A stretch of 64,000 nt of DNA from Sphingobacterium sp. JB170 (GTDB lineage: Bacteria > Bacteroidota > Bacteroidia > Sphingobacteriales > Sphingobacteriaceae): NCBI RefSeq assembly GCF_900163865.1, contig NZ_FUKU01000057.1, positions 62,001 to 126,000 on the forward strand, written 5' to 3'. How positions within the stretch are numbered: the first letter of the stretch is position 1; every line of letters starts with the position of its first letter. A program made the translations under genes and the position numbers. Below are positions 9,585 through 20,100 of this stretch, one piece after another. The notes under the pieces were generated by a model, which saw only the letters and a list, made by a program, of their open reading frames with translations, was not told the origin of the DNA and did no database searches.

Positions 9585-10733
9585 TTAACGCGTAACCATA
9601 ATCCTCCTTCCTTTAATTTCAAAATGCACGCTTTCGGTTAACGATATCTTTCGAAGTATGTCAGTTATTCCATCCGACTTTGAGAGTGACCCTGTGAATG
9701 ATATATTCTCCATATCGTCTAAATAGATAATCTCTACATCGTACCAGCGGGCTAACTGAAGCATGACTGCTGCTAGCGGGCTATTCTCATAGATAAATTT
9801 CCCATCTTTCCACGAGACAAAATGCCGCGCATCTACGCGTAGCTTCTCAAACTTCCGTCCTTCCGTGATTAGCTGTTCATTCGGCTGCAATGGTATCTGT
9901 TTCTGGTTACCACCTCGGTCGTCTACAATACTGACTAAAACGGAACCCTCTAAGAGTGTTGTTGTCATTTTCGACTCATTGGGATACGCGTTAATATTGA
10001 ATTTCGTTCCTCTTACGATCGTTTGCTGATTTTTGGAAGTTACAATGAAAGGCTTCTTGGGATCTGAGGCAACCTCAAAAAAACCTTCTCCGGAGAGTTC
10101 TACCTCCCGACGAGTTTCCAAAAATGCGACAGGAAAACGTATCGTTGACGCAGCATTAAGCCATACGGTAGAATGATCCGGTAATAGTATGGTATATTGC
10201 TTACCACGCGGCGTGGTGATGGTATTAAATTTGGCTTGGCCTGGTGATACATCGCTGTTATCGGCCTGATAGACCAGCGTACCATCCGCCTGTTTAGTAA
10301 TCATAATACCTGCTCGCGATACACGCTGCCCAGCTTGAAGGCTATCTAATTTTATGATGCTGCCATCGGCGAGGGTCAATATTGCCTGATTGACTGAATT
10401 AGCCTGTTGTTGCATAGTTCGTTCGGTCACCCTATTTCCTACTGGAATGTATTTGTTCGCAAGGTATATCCCTACCCCAAGGAGCACCGCGAGGCAAGCA
10501 GCGCCCAAAGCAATCTTTTTAAAGCCAACAACGTTCGTTTTTTTTCGGGATGGATCTAGATTTTTCCACACCTGAGCCAGGTGTCGGTGGGCGAGCTCGG
10601 TATCAAAATGATGATCACTGCTACGCGTTTGATTATACCACTTCTCCACCAAGCGAGATTCCTGTTCGGTACTTTTTCCATTGACGTACCGTTCTAATAT
10701 TTCTTTGGTATTTAAATTTTGCTTTCTTTTCAA
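9585..10733 (-). CDS. FecR-family anti-sigma factor
   Basis: 382 residues with a TTG start. No in-frame ATG lies nearby, and AAGGGAAG just upstream is a usable ribosome site. A cytoplasmic sigma-binding head (residues 1-75) leads to one membrane helix (about 76-98, IALGAACLAVLLGVGIYLA). The periplasmic FecR domain follows (ITTPRGKQYTILLPDHSTVWLNAASTIRFP, then GEGFFEVA), and a C-terminal DUF4974-like STN fold (about 300-382). The protein relays the state of the STN receptor to the sigma factor encoded just upstream, holding it inactive without substrate. The sigma-to-fecR gap is 78 bases. Confidence 0.93.
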   Translation of the reverse strand: MKRKQNLNTKEILERYVNGKSTEQESRLVEKWYNQTRSSDHHFDTELAHRHLAQVWKNLDPSRKKTNVVGFKKIALGAACLAVLLGVGIYLANKYIPVGNRVTERTMQQQANSVNQAILTLADGSIIKLDSLQAGQRVSRAGIMITKQADGTLVYQADNSDVSPGQAKFNTITTPRGKQYTILLPDHSTVWLNAASTIRFPVAFLETRREVELSGEGFFEVASDPKKPFIVTSKNQQTIVRGTKFNINAYPNESKMTTTLLEGSVLVSIVDDRGGNQKQIPLQPNEQLITEGRKFEKLRVDARHFVSWKDGKFIYENSPLAAVMLQLARWYDVEIIYLDDMENISFTGSLSKSDGITDILRKISLTESVHFEIKGRRIMVTR

Positions 10734-10811
10734 GGTCTTCCCTTTCAGGGTGTAATGTAGTTTAATAGGAAGACAATCGTAAGCGCTGTAGGGGGGTGAA
10801 AAATTTTAAAA

Positions 10812-11393
10812 TTAAATTCCGATCATGAAAATCGACAGGATTACAACGCCGAAACGAAGACGAAGTATGCGAAGAGCACCCTTAACGTGGCTCCTAACGC
10901 TCTGCTCTGTTATTTGTAGATGTATGGCTATTTCTTTATGTGATAGGCCTTCTTTTCGACTAAGCTCGAACACTCTCTTCATTTTTGGCGGCAGCGATGC
11001 AATTTCTGCATCGATCAATTCGGCTAACATTTTTTCTCGTACCAGGTGATCGGTATCAGATTTAAAATCTATAAGAAACGCAGAAAAAGTGGAAATGTAG
11101 TCCTGATAGCGCTGGTCTTTTAGCTTGAGATTGATTATTCGATTTCGAACCGATTGAAACAAATACGAAGATAAAGCTCCAGTAATCAGAAGATCTGCTC
11201 GGTTTTTCCAAAGATTCATAAAGATGTCCTGAACAATATCTTTTGCGCTATCCTGATCTCGAAGCTGTTTGATAGCGTGACTGTATAATACCCCGCTATA
11301 TCTAAGATAGATCGCCTCAAAAGCAACAACATCCCCTTGCCTGAGTTTATGCAGTAGAGCGTGTTCGTCTATAATTGGTTCTTGGGCCATCAA
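10812..11393 (-). CDS. ECF RNA polymerase sigma factor (Bacteroidota FecI-like)
   Basis: 193 residues. Region 2 is visible around residues 24-75 (AFEAIYLRYSGVLYSHAIKQLRDQDSAKDIVQDIFMNLWKNR) and region 4 around 135-180 (LPPKMKRVFELSRKEGLSHKEIAIHLQ then EQSVRSHVKGAL). It directs RNA polymerase to the adjacent SusC/SusD operon when freed by FecR. A hydrophobic tail (VVILSIFMIGI) is seen in many Bacteroidota members. It is the first gene of the locus, on the minus strand. Confidence 0.94.
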   Translation of the reverse strand: MMAQEPIIDEHALLHKLRQGDVVAFEAIYLRYSGVLYSHAIKQLRDQDSAKDIVQDIFMNLWKNRADLLITGALSSYLFQSVRNRIINLKLKDQRYQDYISTFSAFLIDFKSDTDHLVREKMLAELIDAEIASLPPKMKRVFELSRKEGLSHKEIAIHLQITEQSVRSHVKGALRILRLRFGVVILSIFMIGI

Positions 11394-11747
11394 AGGTAAT
11401 TTCGAGTTAAATTACATATTATTTAGGATAATAGGTATCCCGCCGTAAAATTTAAAGAAAAGGTAATATAGCCTCATACAGAAGAAACATCACTACGCAC
11501 GTCCCCTGTTAAATGAACAATAAAATGATTGCAATTGGGGAATATTGGCTATAGCCCAGCCTTTACTTTTTTAACCATTGTCCTCTACGTGGTGACTCTT
11601 GCGTAACATAAGCACAAATACAGCTAGGACCAACGGACAGCAATGGCCAGACGTACCGCTTTATTGCCCGCGTAACCGCGGGTGCACGAAACAACAAAAA
11701 AAGACAATGCGTATTAGTGCAATTTAAAAATTGTTTTGCAGATATAC
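11394..11747. other. Intergenic region upstream of the sigma gene and downstream of rmlA
   Basis: 354 bases without a gene. It should hold the promoter of the sigma gene, but I could not place a convincing -33/-7 pair. One strong GC-rich hairpin is present: CCCGCG (11667-11672), loop TAAC, CGCGGG (11677-11682). On the minus strand it lies about 65 bases beyond the rmlA stop and could be a 3' end structure, though the T run is on its upstream side and not after it. Confidence 0.4.
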
Positions 11748-12608
11748 CTAACCAACCAGACTGCGTAAATACGTTCCATAACCACTTTTCACGAGTGTTT
11801 CTGCGATCGCTAAGAGCTGCTTTTCGTCAATATATCCCATACGATATGCAACCTCTTCAATGGCGCCAATTTTCATTCCTTGACGCTCTTCAATCACCTG
11901 TACAAACTGCCCCGCCTGCATGAGCGATTGTATCGTCCCTGTATCAAGCCAAGCGGTCCCTCGATTAAAGACGCGCACCTTTAATTTACCGCGTTTCAAA
12001 TATTCTTTATTGACATCTGTGATTTCGAGCTCCCCACGGGTTGAAGGAGTGATTGACCTAGCAATTTCTACCACATCGTTGTCGTAGAAATACAGGCCGG
12101 GAACCGCGTAATTTGACTTCGGAAATTGGGGTTTCTCGTCGATGGAAATCACAAGATTGCTTTCATCGAACTCCACCACACCGTACCGCTCGGGGTCCTG
12201 CACCTGGTACGCAAAAATACAGCCTCCGTCGATCTCAATGCACGATTGCAAAAGCTGGGATAGCCCCGACCCATAGAAAATATTATCACCTAATATTAAT
12301 GCTACTTTATCGCCCGCTATAAAATCTGCAGCTAATACAAATGCCTGCGCTAAACCTTCGGGAGCGGGCTGTTCTTTGTACGTAAAGGTGCATCCAAGGC
12401 GTGAGCCATCACCCAGCAACCTTTGGAAATTAGGCAAATCCTCGGGTGTGGAGATGATCATGATATCGTTAATCCCCGCTAGCATGAGGGTGGATAGCGG
12501 GTAGTAGATCATCGGCTTATCATAAACGGGCATCAACTGCTTGGATACAGTTAATGTTAGGGGGTACAATCGTGTGCCTGATCCGCCGGCTAATATTATT
12601 CCTTTCAT
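11748..12608 (-). CDS. rmlA: Glucose-1-phosphate thymidylyltransferase
   Basis: 286 residues, full length for RmlA. The nucleotide-binding signature [18 protein letters not shown] opens the protein, followed by the second signature [17 protein letters not shown] and the sugar-nucleotide region [13 protein letters not shown]. It joins glucose-1-phosphate and dTTP to make dTDP-glucose, the entry step of dTDP-L-rhamnose synthesis in the cytoplasm. It is the last gene of rmlBCDA, three bases after rmlD. No rhamnosyltransferase or other envelope-polysaccharide gene lies nearby, so the operon is stand-alone. Confidence 0.97.
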   Translation of the reverse strand: MKGIILAGGSGTRLYPLTLTVSKQLMPVYDKPMIYYPLSTLMLAGINDIMIISTPEDLPNFQRLLGDGSRLGCTFTYKEQPAPEGLAQAFVLAADFIAGDKVALILGDNIFYGSGLSQLLQSCIEIDGGCIFAYQVQDPERYGVVEFDESNLVISIDEKPQFPKSNYAVPGLYFYDNDVVEIARSITPSTRGELEITDVNKEYLKRGKLKVRVFNRGTAWLDTGTIQSLMQAGQFVQVIEERQGMKIGAIEEVAYRMGYIDEKQLLAIAETLVKSGYGTYLRSLVG

Positions 12609-12611
12609 ACA

Positions 12612-13478
12612 CTATCTTATTTGAGTATCGCTATTTAATTGGGCTAAACAAAGTGCTAAACTATCGCGCCAGTGTGGAACGGCAATTCCCCGAGCGCGTA
12701 TTTTGGTCGTATCTAATACAGCGTACGCTGGCCGCCGGGCCGCAGTGGGGTACTGCGCTGTCGATATCGGGGTGATCGCACATTCGGCCCCACTTATCTC
12801 CTTAATTGCACAAGCAAAGTCATACCACGAAATAGCACCTTGATTACTGTAGTTGTATATACCGTTCTCCCATTTGGTAGCCTCAAGGAGGTGAACAATT
12901 GCCACAGCTAGATCTTGGGCATACGTTGGTGCGCCGATCTGATCATCAACGACCGAAATGGCATCGCGCTCACCAAGCAGGCGTAACATGGTATTCACAA
13001 AATTACTACCAGTCAGGGAATACACCCAAGACGTACGGATAATCATATACTGCGGCGCCCATTTCTGAATAGCGTATTCACCTAAAAGCTTCGTTTTGCC
13101 ATATACATTTATCGGATTTACAGGGGCATTCTCAGACTGTGGTGCGATCGCTGTTCCGTCGAATACATAATCTGTCGAAACGCCAATCATGCGTGCACCA
13201 TGCAGGCGACAGTACTGAGCGATCTCTTCGCAAGCGAGATGATTGATCCTGTCGGCGAGTGCGGCCTCTGATTCGGCTTTATCCACCGCGGTATAGGCAG
13301 CTGCATGTATAATGATATCAGGCTGGTACATGCCTAACATGTCCTGCAAAATCTCCGTATGTTCAAGCGGCAGTTGCTTCCTGGAGAGGAAAAAGGACTG
13401 TATATCATCACGCTGCTCAAGTATCGATTTAAGAGCGGTACCGAGCTGTCCGCTAGTTCCTGTAACCAGTATCTTCAT
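12612..13478 (-). CDS. rmlD: dTDP-4-dehydrorhamnose reductase
   Basis: 288 residues from the ATG at 13478. The frame extends upstream, but the NAD(P)-binding N-terminus MKILVTGTSGQLG fits this start, with GCAGG a few bases before it as a weak ribosome site. STDYVFDG and the catalytic YGKTKLLGE (Y-x-x-x-K) are present. The enzyme carries out the last step, NAD(P)H reduction to dTDP-L-rhamnose. It follows rmlC by 19 bases. Confidence 0.95.
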   Translation of the reverse strand: MKILVTGTSGQLGTALKSILEQRDDIQSFFLSRKQLPLEHTEILQDMLGMYQPDIIIHAAAYTAVDKAESEAALADRINHLACEEIAQYCRLHGARMIGVSTDYVFDGTAIAPQSENAPVNPINVYGKTKLLGEYAIQKWAPQYMIIRTSWVYSLTGSNFVNTMLRLLGERDAISVVDDQIGAPTYAQDLAVAIVHLLEATKWENGIYNYSNQGAISWYDFACAIKEISGAECAITPISTAQYPTAARRPAYAVLDTTKIRARGIAVPHWRDSLALCLAQLNSDTQIR

Positions 13479-13497
13479 GGTGCCTGCTTTTACTTTG

Positions 13498-14067
13498 TTA
13501 TTTCCAATTAAAAACCTTTTTACTACCAAAAACCTCTTCAAACGTGGGTAATATTTTATCTTTCTCAGAGATTTTCAGCACACTGTTATCGAGCTTCCAA
13601 TCGATCCCTAATGCGGGATCGTCGAACTGAACTCCGCATTCGGATTCCTTGTTGTAAATGTTATCACATTTGTAAAAAAACGTAGCCGTATCACTCAATA
13701 CAACAAATCCGTGAAGGAATCCTCGTGGGATAAAAACCTGCAGATTATTTTCGGCGCTAAGTTCAATTGCTTCATGCTGACCAAATGTGGGAGAATCCGC
13801 ACGGGCATCGACTATAACATCAAGCACTTTACCTTCGAGCACACGCACGATTTTTGCCTGAGCATGCCCGCCTGCCTGGGCGTGCAACCCACGAAGAACC
13901 CCTTTAGTAGAAAAAGATTGGTTATCCTGCACAAAATTCACCTGTAAGCCCGTTAGCTGAGTGAACTTCTGCGAATTGAAACTTTCGAAAAAGTAACCTC
14001 TAGAATCACCAATCTTTGTGGGTTCAAGTATATAACAATCTTGTAGTTTAGTTTGTGTCGCTTTCAT
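13498..14067 (-). CDS. rmlC: dTDP-4-dehydrorhamnose 3,5-epimerase
   Basis: 189 residues from the ATG at 14067, which matches the family N-terminus (MKATQTKLQDCYILEP). The cupin core shows RGYFFESFN, GVLRGLHAQ with the catalytic His, GHAQAKIVRVLEGKVLDVIVD, and IPRGFLHGFVVLS. It epimerises dTDP-4-keto-6-deoxyglucose at C3 and C5, acting between RmlB and RmlD. The QAGGHAQAK loop is slightly different from the more common PxxQGK form, but the catalytic residues I can see are kept. Confidence 0.95.
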   Translation of the reverse strand: MKATQTKLQDCYILEPTKIGDSRGYFFESFNSQKFTQLTGLQVNFVQDNQSFSTKGVLRGLHAQAGGHAQAKIVRVLEGKVLDVIVDARADSPTFGQHEAIELSAENNLQVFIPRGFLHGFVVLSDTATFFYKCDNIYNKESECGVQFDDPALGIDWKLDNSVLKISEKDKILPTFEEVFGSKKVFNWK

Positions 14068-14122
14068 TTTAGTATTTATATGGCTTGCAGTGATAACCAC
14101 ACGAATAGCAAGCCTTGGGGTA

Positions 14123-15178
14123 TTACTTTTTATATTGTTTTTGATAGTATTGTTGATACTGCCCAGAAGTTACGTGCTCAAGCCAGGCTTTATTGCTTAA
14201 AAACCAATCGATGGTCAGCCCTAAGCCTTCTTCGAAACTGACTGACGGAGCATAGCCCAACTGACGATGAATCTTACCTGCGTCGATGGCATATCGTAAA
14301 TCGTGACCCGGCCGATCTTTGACAAAAGTAATAAGCTTTTGTGATGTTCCTGGTTCGCGCGCCAATTTTTCATCCATCTGTCGGCAGAGTTCTTCGACCA
14401 ATTGAATGTTCTGCCATTCATTAAAACCACCCACATTATACGATTCTCCGTTGTTTCCTTTATGGTACACAAGATCTATCGCTCGGGCATGATCGATCAC
14501 GTACAACCAGTCGCGCGTGTACTTGCCATTTCCGTATATCGGGATCGGCTTGTTGCTCAAAATATTGTTAATACACAGCGGTATAAGCTTTTCGGGGAAA
14601 TGGTTAGGACCGTAATTATTCGAGCAGTTGGTGAGCACTACAGGTAAACCGTAGGTATCGTGGTACGCTCGAACAAAATGATCGGAGGATGCCTTGGATG
14701 CCGAATAAGGCGAATGAGGATCATATGCGGACGTTTCGGTAAACAGTCCCGTTTCTCCTAAGCTGCCGTATACTTCATCGGTCGAAACATGGTGAAAACG
14801 TTTACCGTCGAAATCGTTCTGCCAAATATCTTTTGCCGCATTGAGCAAATTTACCGTACCAATCACGTTGGTCGTTACAAAGGAAAGAGGGCTTTCTATC
14901 GAGCGATCGACATGCGATTCGGCGGCTAAGTGAATAATTCCATCGGGCCTGTAGGTACGAAATAAGGCTAAGATATGCGCGGCATCGGTGATATCTGCTT
15001 TAACAAACGTATAATTCGGTGCTTGTTGCACGTCAAGCAAATTCTCCAAATTCCCCGCATATGTCAATGCATCGAGATTGATAATATGGTTATCCGGATA
15101 CTTACGAACAAATTCTCGCACGACGTGCGAGCCTATAAACCCGGCTCCTCCGGTGATTAGTATAACTTTTTTATTCAT
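14123..15178 (-). CDS. rmlB: dTDP-glucose 4,6-dehydratase
   Basis: 351 residues from the ATG at 15178. The longer frame up to 15244 would begin inside the likely -7 promoter box (15242-15249), so it is excluded. The NAD-binding site is LITGGAGFIGSHVV. Catalytic STDEVYGSLGE and YSASKASSDHFVRAY (Y-x-x-x-K) are intact, as is NNYGPNHFPEKLIP. It dehydrates dTDP-glucose to the 4-keto-6-deoxy sugar. It is the first gene of rmlBCDA. Confidence 0.97.
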   Translation of the reverse strand: MNKKVILITGGAGFIGSHVVREFVRKYPDNHIINLDALTYAGNLENLLDVQQAPNYTFVKADITDAAHILALFRTYRPDGIIHLAAESHVDRSIESPLSFVTTNVIGTVNLLNAAKDIWQNDFDGKRFHHVSTDEVYGSLGETGLFTETSAYDPHSPYSASKASSDHFVRAYHDTYGLPVVLTNCSNNYGPNHFPEKLIPLCINNILSNKPIPIYGNGKYTRDWLYVIDHARAIDLVYHKGNNGESYNVGGFNEWQNIQLVEELCRQMDEKLAREPGTSQKLITFVKDRPGHDLRYAIDAGKIHRQLGYAPSVSFEEGLGLTIDWFLSNKAWLEHVTSGQYQQYYQKQYKK

Positions 15179-15799
15179 AAAGTTTAGTTTCGGTAGGTAA
15201 CTAAAATTACAAAGGCCACCCGTACTTCTAACACTGAAAAACAAATATAGTTAAAACGATCGTCTATGCTAAAATAGTTACCACCCCCTCTTTGTGCCAC
15301 AACCCGTGTCGCCCGTTTTGATTAGACGAAAATTACGAAATGGGCATGTTTTATAGCGCACCAAAAGAACACATTATCAATTGTTACGAATATAACGAAA
15401 GAAACATCAGAAAAATTAAACGTTAAAACTTTCTTTTATTTAGTTGGGTATCAAGTAAAATAGGAAGAGTAATTTCAAAAAAACAACCATAAACATCTGA
15501 AAACAAGAACAATAAAAATACGACCAATATAATTACACAAATAATTTCGCTTCGGAATAAACATAATAACGAAATATAACATCTTTATTTACCTTCACTT
15601 ATTTACGTTTTATAAACAAAATGTTTTATATATTTACATTATGCTTCGAACGAAGTTAAATGCTAACTAATTAATAACACGCTGTTGACCTTAAGTTAAT
15701 AAGACGATTCTAATGTTGCCCCTACTAAAAACCAAGTACTGAGTAAATGAATAACGAACCGTATTAACAATTTCAACTGCGTGACATATCTACATTATT
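15179..15799. promoter_or_regulatory. AT-rich divergent promoter region between rmlB and the TIG/NHL locus
   Basis: About 620 bases with no gene, markedly AT-rich between 15380 and 15800. It contains the rml -7 box and an inverted repeat CTTCG-AA-CGAAG (15644-15655), about 150 bases upstream of the plus-strand lipoprotein gene. That repeat is a candidate operator for the second SusC/SusD locus. No dedicated regulator gene sits beside that locus, so control must come from elsewhere. Confidence 0.4.
15242..15249 (-). promoter_or_regulatory. Bacteroidota -7 promoter element for rmlBCDA
   Basis: Read on the minus strand the bases are TATATTTG, an exact match to the TAnnTTTG -7 consensus. It lies 63 bases upstream of the rmlB ATG, giving a leader of about 55-60 bases. 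No perfect -33 TTTG is present at the expected distance. Confidence 0.55.
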
Positions 15800-17152
15800 A
15801 TGAATAAACCAACCATTGGTCGGTTGAGGCTGCTCTGCTATAGCCTCTCGACTTTACTAATCTTTTTTTTTCTTTCCTGTCGTGACGACGAGGAAAGGGG
15901 GGAACAAACCCCACATAACCCTGCCAATCCCATTGTATTAACAAGCTTTTATCCGCTTGAGGGTGGCGCTCGAGAAAAGATTCTATTAGATGGGGAAAAT
16001 TTTGGTACCGATGCGAGTAAAATTAAAGTCTACTTTAACAACGCCAAAGCATCCGTCATTTCTTCTAGTGGGGAAAGGATCTACGCCATCGTACCCCGCC
16101 TTCCGGGGGCGAACCCAAAAATTTCGGTGGTCATCGATGGAGATTCTGTAATTTACAAGGACGCCTTCACTTATCATACCCAGGCGCAGGTGAGTACCGT
16201 TACCGGAAATGGAGAAACGGAATTTAAACCGGGGGCGCTCTCAGCAGCGCAAGTATATGGCAAATATTTAGAGCTAGACGCCGAGGGAAACATATTTATG
16301 TCTTGGCGTGATGGTGGAACTTTTGGTGTGGCGCGGATTAATGAAAAACAGAACCTTGTCACCCCTTTGATCGAGGCCATCAAGGACGAGCTCGTTCTTT
16401 ACGCAAACGGGTTAACGGTCGACCGAGCCACGGGGATGCTAACGGCTGCCCATGAATCGGTGAAAGAGGTCTTATTTACCTTCGACCCGCGGGAGGCATG
16501 GTACCCTCGTCAGCGTAATATAAAATTCTCTAAATCGGATCTAACGTCCATCGTTGATGCCGATCGATACAACAACTTTGTGACTTTCTGCCCCTATGAT
16601 GGCTACCTCTACACGCGCTTTCGGGATGGCAAAATCGCCAAAATACATCCAGAAACTTTAGAAGCAACCATTGTCCATCAGGGCCCATATGGCTCCCAAT
16701 ACGGGCAGGCTATCAACCCCGCCAAACCATGGCTTTTATACATGACGCTACACTCAAACGCAACGCCTACGGAATTCAAACAAGGTATTTCAGTCTTAGA
16801 CCTGCGTGACCCTGATGGATCTGGCGGATTCAAACGGCTTAACGCACCGGGTGGCAGCGGCTTCCGTGACGGACCGCTGGAAGATGCGTTATTCAACTAT
16901 CCAAAAGACATAAAGTTTGACAACGACGGAAACATGTTTGTCGCAGACTATGGAAACCATTGCATCCGCATGGTATCGGCAGACAACATTGTAACTACTG
17001 TCGCGGGACAACCCGGTAATGCAGGCTACGAAGATGGTGGACCGGTAGAGTCCATGTTCAAGAACCCATGGGGCGTTGCCGTCAACGAGCAGGGCGATAT
17101 CTATATTGCCGATTGGGGGAACGCACGAATTCGCAAACTAGTTATCGAATAA
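15800..17152 (+). CDS. TIG/IPT and NHL-repeat surface lipoprotein
   Basis: 450 residues. The lipobox LFFFLSC with mature start CRDDEERG shows a lipoprotein. An IPT/TIG immunoglobulin-like domain covers about residues 46-128 (SFYPLEGGAREKILLDGENFG). The remainder is a beta-propeller with clear NHL repeats near the end (NYPKDIKFDNDGNMFVADYG, then NPWGVAVNEQGDIYIADWG, each followed by an IR-type strand). TIG/NHL lipoproteins of this layout are found next to SusC/SusD pairs and are thought to bind substrate at the cell surface. It is the first gene of the locus, 16 bases before SusC. No catalytic motif seen. Confidence 0.88.
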   Translation: MNKPTIGRLRLLCYSLSTLLIFFFLSCRDDEERGEQTPHNPANPIVLTSFYPLEGGAREKILLDGENFGTDASKIKVYFNNAKASVISSSGERIYAIVPRLPGANPKISVVIDGDSVIYKDAFTYHTQAQVSTVTGNGETEFKPGALSAAQVYGKYLELDAEGNIFMSWRDGGTFGVARINEKQNLVTPLIEAIKDELVLYANGLTVDRATGMLTAAHESVKEVLFTFDPREAWYPRQRNIKFSKSDLTSIVDADRYNNFVTFCPYDGYLYTRFRDGKIAKIHPETLEATIVHQGPYGSQYGQAINPAKPWLLYMTLHSNATPTEFKQGISVLDLRDPDGSGGFKRLNAPGGSGFRDGPLEDALFNYPKDIKFDNDGNMFVADYGNHCIRMVSADNIVTTVAGQPGNAGYEDGGPVESMFKNPWGVAVNEQGDIYIADWGNARIRKLVIE

Positions 17153-17168
17153 TTAACCGAAAAACATA

Positions 17169-20100
17169 ATGAGAATCATTCAAATTTTATGTCTACTGCC
17201 TTTGTTATGCTTCACGCTCACAAGAGCTATGGCGCAAGAAACAGAGCCCAAGCAGGTAAACCTTGAAGGTACGATTACGAGCGACTCTGGTGAACCGCTC
17301 GCGAACGTTACGATATATATCAAAGATAAACCCGATGGCGGTACTTCCTCTTCAGCGGAAGGAAAATTCTCCCTACACGTCACCTACGGCGACAAGATCG
17401 TGTTTAATTCGGTCGGTTACGACCCTACGGAACATCTCGCTGTTGAATCGGTAGACAATTTAACAATTGTCCTTAGCGAAACAAGCGCTGCCATTGACGA
17501 AGTAATTGTCGTTGGACTAGGGAACGAGCAGCGTAAAATCAGTTCTGTAGGAGCGATTACGACAGTTTCTACCAAAGATCTTCAGTCACCCGCAGCATCC
17601 ATTTCCAACCTGTTAGGTGGGAGAGCGGCAGGTGTAATTTCACTCCAAGGCAGTGGGGAGCCGGGTGCAAATATTGCCGACTTTTGGGTACGTGGTATCG
17701 GAACCTTTGGCGCAAATAGCAGCGCGCTGGTACTGATCGACGGGTTAGAAGGTGATTTAAACACAATTGATCCAGCAGATATCGAGAGTTTCTCGATACT
17801 TAAAGATGCCTCGGCAACGGCTGTTTACGGTGTTCGTGGCGCTAATGGTGTGGTGCTTGTAACCACCAAAAAAGGTTTAGTGGACAAAATTCAAATCACC
17901 GGACGGGTTAACAGTACCCTGTCCCGGTTAAATCGTCTCCCGAAATACCTTGACGCTTATGATTATGCGCTACTGGCTAACGAAGCAAACATTGGACGCA
18001 ACGATGGGCCGCTATACAGTGAAACCGAAATGGGAATCATTCGCGATGGACTGGACCCAGATATGTACCCGAACGTGAATTGGCAGGACGAAATTCTAAA
18101 TGAAAATTTTTGGCGTCAGAGCTATTACGCGAGCGGACGCGGCGGTAGTGAAGTAGCCCGTTATTTCCTGAGTTTAGGTGGAAACAGCGAGACTGCAGCG
18201 TATAAAGTCGATGAAAATAGCGTTTACAGCTCGAATGTAGGCTACAACACCTACAATTACCGTATCAACTTAGACATCAATCTTACCAAGACAACGAAAG
18301 TTTATTTAGGATCAGACGGACACCTTGCACAGCTAAAACAACCGGGAATAGCAGATACCAAATACATTTGGGATGCGCAGTCCAGACTATCGCCATTAGC
18401 CCTTCCTACTCAATATTCAAACGGACTATACCCTGCGTTAGGTGAAAATGGCCGGTCTTCGCCCTACGTAATGATCAACCGCACGGGTAAAGCGCTAGAT
18501 GAAACATACAAGGGAAAATCAACCTTGGCTTTAAACCAGGATCTTTCAGGCGTGTTAGACGGCTTAAAATTTCGCGCACAAGCGGCCTATGATATCCACA
18601 GCTTTTTCCAGGAACGAAGACGTGTTCAACCCGCTCTGTATCTTGCGCAAGGAAGGGATTACAACGGCGAGCTTATCATGCAGGAAGTCGTGCAAGAACA
18701 AAAAGCCTCCTACTACAAAATGACCCAACAATACCGTAAATACCATTTTGAATCCGTTGTTAACTACGACAAGAAATTTGGAGAAGATCACCGCACATCG
18801 GCACTTTTATATTATTACCTTAGTGACGCTAAATTCACCGAAGATGCGGTCAGCAATCTGGAAGCCATCCCGCTACGCTATCAGGGTGTGTCCAGCCGTT
18901 TTACATATGGATTTCGAGATACGTACTTATTAGATGTAAACTTTGGCTATACAGGATCCGAAAACTTTCAGCCGGGCAAACAGTATGGTTTCTTTCCTTC
19001 GGTTGCTGTCGGCTGGGTTCCGACCGGTTATAAGTTCTTGCAGGAAAACGCGCCATGGTTAAATTATTTCAAAATTAGAGCTTCCTACGGTACGGTCGGG
19101 AATGATAGAATCAGTAGTATCCGTTTCCCCTACCTCACCAAGGTAAACGTCGGTAATGGCAATATCTGGGGTGTCCCGGGACTAGAGACGATCAATGAAA
19201 CCCGAATCGGCGCCGACAACCTCGAATGGGAAAGAGCGATAAAATCAAACTTAGGGATTGAAGGAAAACTCTTTAACAACAGACTGGATTTCGTGATCGA
19301 TTTTTTCAAAGATCAACGTAATGGCATTTTCCAACAACGTGTCCAGGTCCCCGAATATGTTGGTGTTATTTCCAATCCTTTTGCAAACGTAGGGAAAATG
19401 AAAAGCGTGGGTGCTGATGGAAACGTGAGTTACAAAACACTTGTTTCACCGGACTTCGACTTTACCCTACGCGGAAACTTTACATATTCAAAAAACACCG
19501 TGCAGAACTGGGAACAGGCATACCTCGAATATCCTTACCTGGAATACAACGGCTATCCCCACAAATCCATTCGCGGGTATCAAGCCATCGGACTGTTTGC
19601 CAACGAAGATGATATCAAATATAGCCCGCAGCAGACTTTCGGAGCGGTGATGCCAGGCGACATCAAGTATAAAGATGTGAACGGCGATGGTTTGATCGAT
19701 AAGCTTGATATGGTACCGCTATCGCATAGCAACTACCCGCTATTAATGTTTGGGTTTGGTGGCGAGTTTCGTTACAAAGACTTATCATTAGGCGTGCTTT
19801 TCAAAGGCACCGGAAAGACATCGTTTTTCTACGGCGGCATGGGCTATGCGCCGTTCTCTAATGGCGTCGAAGGAAATGTTCTTTCGATGGTTGGCGACCC
19901 ACAAAACCGGTGGATTCCAATGGACTACGCCCTAGAAAACGGCATAGATCCAGCGCTTGCAGAAAATCCAAATGCGCGCTTTCCACGACTGCAGTATGGC
20001 GCCAACACGAATAACAACCAAACTTCTACATTTTGGCAGGGCGATTCTCGGTACATTCGACTGCAGGAAGTGACCCTAAGTTATCATATCAGTCCTAATT

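Noticed and set aside
11667-11682. GC-rich hairpin as rmlA terminator
   Set aside because: The T run is on the wrong side for the minus-strand transcript, so it is only listed as a structure.
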